Of a stretch of DNA of 15,479 nt, positions 1-5,366 are shown one piece after another (position 1 is the first letter of the stretch; each line of letters begins with the position of its first letter). Where the stretch lies: contig DKYZ01000127.1 in NCBI GenBank assembly GCA_002493515.1, positions 19,386 through 34,864 of the forward strand. Reading direction: 5' to 3'. The notes beneath the pieces were generated by a model. It had not been told where the DNA came from. It saw only the letters and a program-made list of their open reading frames with translations, and did no database searches. A program made the translations under genes and the position numbers. The DNA is from Porphyromonadaceae bacterium UBA7087 (GTDB lineage Bacteria; Bacteroidota; Bacteroidia; Bacteroidales; Muribaculaceae).

Positions 1-1096
1 AGCGGATGAGAGTGTCGTGGGGAGCCACGGCGGGGGTCACGACGGGATTGACGAAGACACCCTCGTCAAGCAGGTCTCGGGTGACGTGGAACGTCTTGTA
101 GTCGTCGCGGATGAAGAGCGGGATGATGGGTGTGGAGGTATTTCCTATCTCGCAGCCCATCGCGCGGAAATTGTCGAGGGCGTAATGCGTGATTTCCCAC
201 AGGTGCTCCTGGCGTTCCGGCTCGGCGAGCATGATGTCGAGGGCGGCGTTGACGGCGGCCGTGGATGCCGGAGTGATGCTGGCCGTGAAGATGTAGGAGC
301 GCGAATGGTGACGAAGGTAGTTGGTTATCGATTTGTCGGTGGCGATGAAGCCGCCGAGGGAGGCGAACGACTTGCTGAAGGTGCCCATTATGAGGTCAAC
401 GTCATCAGTGACGCCGAAATGGTCGCACGTGCCGCGTCCCCCTTTGCCGAAGACTCCTATGCCGTGGGCCTCGTCTACCATCACTGAGGCATTGTATTTC
501 TTGGCGAGCCTTACGATTTCGGGAAGATTCGCCACGTCGCCCTCCATGGAGAATACGCCGTCGGTGACAATGAGCTTCACCTTGTCCGGGTCGCATTTCT
601 TCAGCTGAGCCTCAAGGCTCTCCATGTCGTTGTGGCGGTATTTCAGACAGGTGGAGAACGACAGGCGTCGCCCGTCGATGATCGAGGCATGGTCCTGCTC
701 GTCGAAAATAATATAGTCTTCTCTTCCGGTGAGCGTAGAGACTACGCCGAGGTTAACCTCGAAACCGGTGCTGTAGAGCATGGCGTCTTCTTTGCCGACA
801 TAGTCGGCAAGCCTGGCCTCAAGGTCTTTGTGGATGTCGAGGGTGCCGTTGAGGAAGGGGCTTCCGGCCATGCCGGTGCCGTATTTCTTGGTGGCGGCGA
901 CGGCCGCCTCGATAACCTTAGGATGGTTGGTGAGCCCCATATAACTGTTGGAGCCGAACATGAGCACCTTCTTGCCGTTCATCAGCACCTCGGTGTTCTG
1001 CTCGCTCGATATGGGCCGGAAATAAGGGTATACACCCGCTGCCTTCGCCTTCTGGGGCGCGTCATACTTCGACAGTTTCTCTTGTAGTGGCTTCAT
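1..1096 (-). CDS. spt: serine palmitoyltransferase (PLP alpha-oxoamine synthase), 3' end outside window
   Basis: This enzyme condenses serine with a long-chain acyl-CoA, releasing CO2, to form a 3-keto-sphinganine. It is the first step of sphingolipid synthesis, carried out in the cytosol with pyridoxal phosphate. The reading frame starts at ATG 1096 (MKPLQEKLSKYDAPQ) and gives 365 codons before the window edge. The family is close to 395 residues, so about 30 C-terminal residues are missing. Visible fold-type-I features are GSNSYMGL (residues 48-55), GSPFLNGTLD (78-87), DEQDHASIIDGRR (132-144), VDEAHGIGVFG (207-217) and the PLP lysine K242 in GTFSKSFASLGG. The sibling enzymes Kbl (glycine C-acetyltransferase) and BioF share the fold. 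The N-terminal QEKLSKYDAPQKAKAAGVYPYFR block and overall similarity to Bacteroides Spt favour Spt. It is divergent from dnaK and has its own promoter-like site at 1229-1236. Family assignment is strong; exact substrate is inferred. Confidence 0.88.
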   Translation of the reverse strand, partial: MKPLQEKLSKYDAPQKAKAAGVYPYFRPISSEQNTEVLMNGKKVLMFGSNSYMGLTNHPKVIEAAVAATKKYGTGMAGSPFLNGTLDIHKDLEARLADYVGKEDAMLYSTGFEVNLGVVSTLTGREDYIIFDEQDHASIIDGRRLSFSTCLKYRHNDMESLEAQLKKCDPDKVKLIVTDGVFSMEGDVANLPEIVRLAKKYNASVMVDEAHGIGVFGKGGRGTCDHFGVTDDVDLIMGTFSKSFASLGGFIATDKSITNYLRHHSRSYIFTASITPASTAAVNAALDIMLAEPERQEHLWEITHYALDNFRAMGCEIGNTSTPIIPLFIRDDYKTFHVTRDLLDEGVFVNPVVTPAVAPHDTLIR

Positions 1097-1156
1097 ATTA
1101 TATTGTCTCTTGGCTTAGGCTCGCGCATCACCCTGTGCCTCCTCGGGGGCCAAGGG

Positions 1157-1182
1157 CCTATATATAACCTATATATAATAGG
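1157..1182. repeat. tandem 11-base AT repeat with inverted CCTAT/ATAGG arms
   Basis: The 11-base unit CCTATATATAA occurs twice head to tail (1157-1167 and 1168-1178). The second copy also forms a perfect inverted repeat, CCTAT (1168-1172) and ATAGG (1178-1182). It lies about 60-75 bases upstream of the spt start codon, within the predicted spt 5' leader. It could be a protein-binding site or a leader hairpin; nothing in the sequence decides which. Confidence 0.45.
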
Positions 1183-1228
1183 TGTATATATCATTCGCGG
1201 GCGTCCGCCTGGGAATTTTTTCAGAATG

Positions 1229-1236
1229 CAAAGGTA
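1229..1236 (-). promoter_or_regulatory. Bacteroidota-type -7 element for spt
   Basis: On the minus strand this reads TACCTTTG, an exact match to TAnnTTTG. It predicts a transcript start near 1221 and a leader of about 125 bases for spt. No clear TTG lies at the usual upstream distance, where the sequence is only AT-rich, so the call rests on the -7 element alone. Confidence 0.55.
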
Positions 1237-1555
1237 ACGTTTTTAATTGATTAATTAGTAAAAACGGCGATAAAATTTGCACACGGCCTGTAAAAATGTG
1301 CCATTCGGCGCCCTCTTTGCCATTTATGTCACAGTGGCCGGCAGTCGGCGTCATATGGGAGTGTCGCATGTCAAGGCCTCAGAAGTGGCTATTTCCCAAC
1401 ATTTTATAAATTTTAATCAATTTTTCACGGGCGACCGAAATTTTTAGCACGTCATTTGTTAATATGTCATACGGACGGCTTCTCCTCCCCCGCTCCGGGG
1501 CGCCGTCGCAGACATAAAGACAGAATAATAAATAAACACTTAATTATAGACAATC

Positions 1556-3457
1556 ATGGGAAAAATCATTGGTATCGACTTGGGAACCACCAATTCCTGC
1601 GTAGCAGTGCTCGAAGGAAAAGACCCTGTAGTTATTCCTAACAACGAAGGCCGCAACACGACTCCTTCCGTAGTCGCATTCGTTGACGGCGGCGAGCGCA
1701 AGGTCGGCGACCCGGCCAAGCGTCAGGCCATCACCAACCCCACCCGCACCGTCTACTCCATCAAGAGATTCATGGGCGAGAAGTGCGACCAGGTGGCCGA
1801 TGAGATCAAGCGTGTGCCTTACAAGGTAGTTTGCCAAAACGATATACCGAAAGTAGACATCGACGGACGTGACTACACTCCGCAGGAGATTTCGGCTATG
1901 ATTCTCCAGAAAATGAAGAAGACTGCCGAGGATTATCTCGGCCAGGAGGTGACGGAGGCTGTCATCACGGTGCCTGCGTATTTCGACGACTCACAGCGTC
2001 AGGCCACAAAAGAGGCCGGTGAGATCGCTGGCCTGAAGGTTCGCCGTATTGTCAACGAGCCTACAGCCGCAGCCCTTGCCTACGGTCTTGACAAATCCAC
2101 CAAAGAGCAGAAGATCGCTGTCTTCGACCTCGGAGGCGGCACATTCGATATCTCTATCCTTGAGCTCGGCGACGGTGTCTTCGAGGTTAAGTCTACCAAC
2201 GGTGACACACACCTCGGCGGCGATGACTTCGACCACGTGATCATCGACTGGCTCGCAGACGAGTTCAAGAAAGAGGAGGGTGTCGACCTCCGTCAGGATC
2301 CTATGGCCATGCAGCGTCTCAAGGAGGCTGCCGAGAAGGCCAAGATCGAGCTTTCAAGCTCCACATCGACTGAGATCAACCTCCCCTACATCACAGCTAC
2401 TGCTTCCGGCCCGAAACACCTCGTCAAGACGCTTACCCGCGCCAAGTTCGAGCAGCTTGCATCGCGCCTGATCGACGCTGTGAAGGAGCCATGTGTAAAG
2501 GCTCTCTCTGATGCCGGCATGTCGGCTTCCGAGATTGACGAGGTTATCCTCGTGGGCGGTTCGACCCGTATCCCCGCCATCCAGACCAAGGTAAAGGAGA
2601 TTTTCGGCAAGGAGCCCAACAAGGGTGTCAACCCCGATGAGGTTGTTGCCATAGGCGCAGCCATTCAGGGCGGTGTGCTCAGCGGCGATGTGAAAGACGT
2701 GCTTCTGCTTGATGTCGTGCCTCTGTCGATCGGTATCGAGACTCTCGGCGGCGTGATGACAAAGCTTATCGAGGCCAACACCACTATCCCGACCCGTAAG
2801 AGCGAGACATTCTCGACGGCTGCCGACAACCAGCCCGAGGTTACCATCCGCGTGCTCCAGGGTGAGCGTCCTATGGCTGCCGACGACAAGCTTCTCGGTG
2901 AGTTCAATCTCGCAGGCATCGCTCCCGCACCGCGTGGCGTGCCGCAGATCGAGGTTACATTCGAGGTGGATGCCAACGGTATCCTGAATGTGTCGGCCAA
3001 GGATAAGGCCACCGGCAAGGAGCAGTCGATCCGTATCGAGGCATCGAGCGGTCTTACCGACTCCGAGATCCAGCGCATGCGCGACGAGGCCAAGGCCAAC
3101 GAGGAGGCTGACCGCAAGGCCAAGGAGCGTATCGACAAGCTCAACCATGCCGACAGCATGATCTTCCAGACAGAGAAGCAGCTCAATGAGCTGGGCGACA
3201 AGATTCCGGCCGACAAGAAGGCTGCAATCGAGTCAGCTCTCGACCGTCTGAAAGAGGTTCACAAGAATCAGCTCGTGGAAGACGTAGACTCTGCCATCAA
3301 GGCAGTCGAGACAGCCTTCCAGGCAGCAGCCCAGGACATCTACAATGCCCAGGGCGCAGGTCAGCAGGCCGGTCCTCAGCCAGGCGCACAGCCCGGCGGT
3401 CAGGCTCCGCATGACGACAAGGGTCCCGAGGATGTGGACTTTGAGGAAGTGAAATAA
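1556..3457 (+). CDS. dnaK: molecular chaperone DnaK (Hsp70)
   Basis: DnaK is an ATP-driven chaperone that binds exposed hydrophobic segments of cytosolic proteins, working with DnaJ and GrpE. The 633-residue length is normal for Bacteroidales DnaK. The N-terminal nucleotide-binding domain shows IGIDLGTTNSC (residues 5-15), VITVPAYFDDSQRQATK, the phosphate-binding DLGGGTFDIS and VGGSTRIP. The interdomain linker is DVLLLDVVPLSIGIE, with a D-V-V-P version of the usual D-V-T-P. The substrate-binding domain and helical lid follow. The tail is rich in Gly, Gln and Pro and ends EDVDFEEVK. The start is ATG 1556, directly before the conserved GKIIGIDLG; no strong Shine-Dalgarno is visible. A terminator follows at once. 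grpE and dnaJ are not next to it, as is common in this phylum. Confidence 0.98.
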   Translation: MGKIIGIDLGTTNSCVAVLEGKDPVVIPNNEGRNTTPSVVAFVDGGERKVGDPAKRQAITNPTRTVYSIKRFMGEKCDQVADEIKRVPYKVVCQNDIPKVDIDGRDYTPQEISAMILQKMKKTAEDYLGQEVTEAVITVPAYFDDSQRQATKEAGEIAGLKVRRIVNEPTAAALAYGLDKSTKEQKIAVFDLGGGTFDISILELGDGVFEVKSTNGDTHLGGDDFDHVIIDWLADEFKKEEGVDLRQDPMAMQRLKEAAEKAKIELSSSTSTEINLPYITATASGPKHLVKTLTRAKFEQLASRLIDAVKEPCVKALSDAGMSASEIDEVILVGGSTRIPAIQTKVKEIFGKEPNKGVNPDEVVAIGAAIQGGVLSGDVKDVLLLDVVPLSIGIETLGGVMTKLIEANTTIPTRKSETFSTAADNQPEVTIRVLQGERPMAADDKLLGEFNLAGIAPAPRGVPQIEVTFEVDANGILNVSAKDKATGKEQSIRIEASSGLTDSEIQRMRDEAKANEEADRKAKERIDKLNHADSMIFQTEKQLNELGDKIPADKKAAIESALDRLKEVHKNQLVEDVDSAIKAVETAFQAAAQDIYNAQGAGQQAGPQPGAQPGGQAPHDDKGPEDVDFEEVK

Positions 3458-3480
3458 TCAAAATCAAGTATTTTTTATGG

Positions 3481-3511
3481 AGGCGGCGTGCCGGAAGGCA
3501 TGCCGCCTTTA
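3481..3511 (+). terminator. Rho-independent terminator after dnaK
   Basis: A 12-pair stem (3481-3492 with 3497-3508, containing one G-T wobble) closes a GGAA tetraloop (3493-3496) and is followed by a short T run. It lies 23 bases after the dnaK stop. The T run is short, so some readthrough into the monooxygenase-like gene 18 bases downstream is plausible. Confidence 0.8.
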
Positions 3512-3529
3512 TTCTAAAACAGAATTATT

Positions 3530-3808
3530 ATGATACGACTGAATTGTTTCCTCCTTCTGGAGGATGTGCAGAAAAAGACTGCCCTGAAATTCGTGGCCAC
3601 AGAACTTGTGGAGCTGTCGAAGCGCGACAAGGGATGCATCGCATACGACCTGTTTGAGTCGGCTACCGTCGACAACCATCTGATGATCTGCGAGACCTGG
3701 GAAACTGAGGAGGACCTGAAAGCCCATATGGAGTCGGCCCATTTCAAGGAGCTCGTCCCGAAACTCCAGCAGATAGCCACAATGACACTCGAGCGTTTCG
3801 ACTTCTGA
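3530..3808 (+). CDS. ABM-domain (antibiotic biosynthesis monooxygenase / YgiN-like) protein
   Basis: This 92-residue protein fits the single-domain ABM fold, a ferredoxin-like subunit that normally dimerises into a beta barrel. Visible family features are an N-terminal strand (IRLNCFLLLE), a helix with ELVELSKRDKGCIAYDLFES, the strand HLMICETWETEEDLKAHMESAHFKEL (the most typical part, with W then E-DL-AH--S-HF), and a last strand TLERFDF. Family members include quinol monooxygenases and stress-related or heme-related enzymes; the substrate cannot be read from the sequence. It starts 72 bases after dnaK, past the terminator, with no separate TAnnTTTG promoter visible, so it probably depends on dnaK readthrough. 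Copy A of the dispersed repeat lies just after it. Confidence 0.85.
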   Translation: MIRLNCFLLLEDVQKKTALKFVATELVELSKRDKGCIAYDLFESATVDNHLMICETWETEEDLKAHMESAHFKELVPKLQQIATMTLERFDF

Positions 3809-3849
3809 CGCCTGCCCCACGACACCCCGGCCCCGGAAGCATCCCGGGG

Positions 3850-3915
3850 TCGGAGACGCCTCGTCTCCGAGCCCACCTGCAACCGGTTTCGCTGCGCGAA
3901 ACGAAATTGGCTGGC
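3850..3915 (+). repeat. two-hairpin dispersed intergenic repeat, copy A
   Basis: Hairpin 1 is a 9-pair stem, TCGGAGACG (3850-3858) with CGTCTCCGA (3862-3870), loop CCT. A conserved linker CCTGCAACC follows at 3876-3884. Hairpin 2 is a 7-pair stem, GTTTCGC (3886-3892) with GCGAAAC (3896-3902), loop TGC. The unit ends ATTGGCTGGC (3906-3915). From 3851 it aligns without gaps to copy B at 7685-7749: 55 of 65 bases match by hand count, and none of the differences falls in a stem. It resembles a REP-type element rather than an insertion sequence. Confidence 0.75.
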
Positions 3916-3948
3916 TCAAACGGAAATGTTCTGAAATTCTGTCTTGAA

Positions 3949-3980
3949 TTTGGCAATGTGCGGAATTTATGCTAATTTAG
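3949..3980 (+). promoter_or_regulatory. Bacteroidota-type promoter for the Rpn-family gene
   Basis: A TTTG (3949-3952) is followed after 20 bases by TAATTTAG (3973-3980), one base off TAnnTTTG. The predicted start is near 3987, giving a leader of about a dozen bases before ATG 4000. Confidence 0.5.
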
Positions 3981-3999
3981 TGGCATCAAACAGACAGCT

Positions 4000-4956
4000 A
4001 TGGAATTATCAGGCCTCTTCATAAACCTCCAGACCGATTACGGGTTTAAACGTATGTTCGGCAACATTAAGAACAAGCGAGTTCTTATCCGGTTCCTCAA
4101 TGCCATATTCGGTGACGACATCCATGTCACCGATGTGGAGTATCACGACAAGGAACTCTTGCCCAGCGAGGCCGACGGCAAGCGCATAATCTACGACATC
4201 TACTGCACGTCGGAGATTCCGGACCAGGAGCGCAACCTCTTTGCGGGAGCAACTGCTGATGACGGGAGAAAGACACATCACTTCATCCTGGAGATGCAGA
4301 ACCTGTATGACCCGCGGTTTGAGGACCGCATGGCGTACTATACCTCCCGGATGGTGGCCGGACAGGGAAAGGCGGGATGGGACTACACGCTCGAGCATGT
4401 CATCACGGTTGTGGTGACTGACTTCGACCTGAACCGGGACGACCCCCGGCTCGTGCGCAACATCGGCTTTGCCGACACCGAGACCCGTGAGCTGCTGACC
4501 GACAAGATCAGGATTGTGTTCCTGTCGTTGAAATGCATCGAGAGGAAGAGGTGGGAGGAATGCGGGACCGAGCTTGAGAGGATATTGTATATTATAAAGA
4601 ACATGGATAAAATGAGCAAGACATCAAAACCCTATATGGAAGGAGACTATGAGGAAATGTTCGAGGCTACCACCATGGGCAACATGGCATCCGAGGAACT
4701 GGTGGCATACAGCGACTCCCTGCAGAAGCTGCGTGACACTCAGGCCGGCATAGAGTATGCAAGCCGCCAGGCCTATGACGACGGTGAGCAGAAAGGACGC
4801 AAAGAAGGGCTGAAGGAAGGGCTGAAGGAAGGGCTGAAGGAAGGGTTGCTTAAAGCGGCAAGGAATCTCCTGGCCTATGGAGCCTCCACGGAGATGGTAG
4901 TGGCGGCTACCGGACTGACTCCCGCACAGCTGGATAAGCTAAGGGAGGAGCTGTAA
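4000..4956 (+). CDS. Rpn-family recombination-promoting nuclease / PD-(D/E)XK transposase-like protein
   Basis: This 318-residue protein belongs to the Rpn/PDDEXK_2 family, whose studied members cut DNA and raise RecA-independent recombination. The N-terminal block LQTDYGFKRMFGNIKNKRVLIRFLNAIFG is typical. The putative catalytic core is D66 in IIYDIYC and E98-x-Q100 in FILEMQ, followed by DPRFEDRMAYYTSRMV. The stretch between D66 and E98 (about residues 71-93) is longer than the short turn usually seen there. The C-terminus carries KGRKE then tandem GLKE units, encoded by a 12-base DNA repeat, and ends in a helical domain with ATGLTPAQLDKLREEL, as in many relatives. It has its own promoter and no partner gene. 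No terminal inverted repeats were found, so it is not called an insertion sequence. Activity is inferred from the family only. Confidence 0.85.
   Translation: MELSGLFINLQTDYGFKRMFGNIKNKRVLIRFLNAIFGDDIHVTDVEYHDKELLPSEADGKRIIYDIYCTSEIPDQERNLFAGATADDGRKTHHFILEMQNLYDPRFEDRMAYYTSRMVAGQGKAGWDYTLEHVITVVVTDFDLNRDDPRLVRNIGFADTETRELLTDKIRIVFLSLKCIERKRWEECGTELERILYIIKNMDKMSKTSKPYMEGDYEEMFEATTMGNMASEELVAYSDSLQKLRDTQAGIEYASRQAYDDGEQKGRKEGLKEGLKEGLKEGLLKAARNLLAYGASTEMVVAATGLTPAQLDKLREEL
4807..4842 (+). repeat. 12-base in-frame tandem repeat encoding GLKE
   Basis: Three exact head-to-tail copies of GGGCTGAAGGAA (4807-4818, 4819-4830, 4831-4842), followed by a partial copy (GGGTTG). Each adds four residues, GLKE, to the Rpn-family protein without changing frame. 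Such an array is a likely site for slippage between strains. Confidence 0.9.
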
Positions 4957-5023
4957 TCCAGTTTCAGACGCCGGCCCCGGAGGAATAAAAAAATAAATTT
5001 TCCAAAATTTTCTTAAAATATTT

Positions 5024-5054
5024 TTGGTTTTCTAAAAATATTCACATAACTTTG
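5024..5054 (+). promoter_or_regulatory. strong Bacteroidota-type promoter upstream of structured RNA
   Basis: TTG (5024-5026, within TTTTTGG) is followed after 20 bases by TAACTTTG (5047-5054), an exact match to TAnnTTTG in an AT-rich stretch. Transcription should begin near 5058-5063, right at the first base-paired stem of the structured region. No second promoter of this type was seen before ATG 5367. Confidence 0.8.
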
Positions 5055-5058
5055 CCAT

Positions 5059-5310
5059 CGAGTTGCATTGGCGGACGCAAGAGAGCGACCTCATGCCTTT
5101 GGCGACTCGTAAATAACACGGGGTGTTATTGATTTTTCTTCAACCAAACTTGGCCGTTTGATACGCAAGAAAATCAATACACGCCCGCGCTGTGATTGCT
5201 ATATCCCATCTCAACCAAGAGAGATAAGCAATAACGGTGTGGACGTCTATTGCTTTTTGCGTAGGGTTGGCCAAGACCTGGTTGAAGGAAGTTGATAGGT
5301 TTCCACACCT
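5059..5310 (+). ncRNA. highly structured RNA region, 6S-like rod or structured leader
   Basis: Folding by hand gives a 5' stem (5059-5066 with 5102-5109, one wobble) and then a hairpin followed by T5 (5112-5137). A rod of nested helices follows: 5134-5146 with 5279-5291 (13 pairs, two wobbles); 5150-5155 with 5269-5274; 5162-5171 with 5254-5263 (one wobble); 5175-5179 with 5248-5252; 5180-5185 with 5236-5241 (one wobble); and 5195-5200 with 5227-5232. The rod spans about 158 bases with asymmetric internal loops, a shape like 6S RNA; the Bacteroidales-1 family is a candidate identity that I cannot check here. The region is driven by the promoter at 5024-5054 and lies upstream of the exported protein gene. 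It may be a free RNA, a leader, or both. Small frames on either strand here have no protein-family look. Confidence 0.6.
5112..5137 (+). terminator. possible early terminator or leader hairpin
   Basis: AATAACAC (5112-5119) pairs perfectly with GTGTTATT (5123-5130) around a GGG loop, followed by GA and TTTTT. The stem is AT-rich and the T run is two bases away, so termination may be partial. It would release an RNA of about 75 bases containing the 5059-5109 stem. It could equally be one more structural element of the longer RNA. Confidence 0.4.
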
Positions 5311-5366
5311 TCTCTTTTCAACCTTCCTGCCAGGAGACCACGGGAAAGACACAACTACCACAAACT

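Larger units (their letters stand above)
1097..1555. other. spt-dnaK divergent intergenic region
   Basis: This 459-base AT-rich region separates two divergent genes. It holds the tandem AT repeat (1157-1182), the spt-directed TAnnTTTG element (1229-1236, minus) and a long dnaK leader. I found no exact TAnnTTTG on the plus strand before dnaK; the nearest is TAAATTTT at 1407-1414, which lacks the final G and a convincing upstream TTG. There is no full CIRCE element. A 66-codon minus-strand frame (1169-1369) spans the spt promoter site and has no family resemblance, so it is not called. Confidence 0.6.

Noticed and set aside
1444..1450. TTAGCAC resembling half of a CIRCE heat-shock operator before dnaK
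   Set aside because: The matching inverted half (GAGTGCTAA after nine bases) is absent, so it is probably chance.
2354..3148. 264-codon open frame antisense to dnaK
   Set aside because: Long antisense frames opposite Hsp70 genes are a well-known product of codon bias. It has no start context, promoter or family resemblance.
3509..3956. Minus-strand frames resembling the minus-strand frames at 7155-7813
   Set aside because: The shared protein text (for example AK-VAGG-GD--SP--GC) is simply the dispersed DNA repeat translated. It is not evidence for a gene family.
4966..4985. Short CGGCCCCGGA similarity to the sequence before repeat copy A
   Set aside because: Only about ten GC-rich bases match, with neither hairpin nor the conserved linker, so it is not counted as a third repeat copy.
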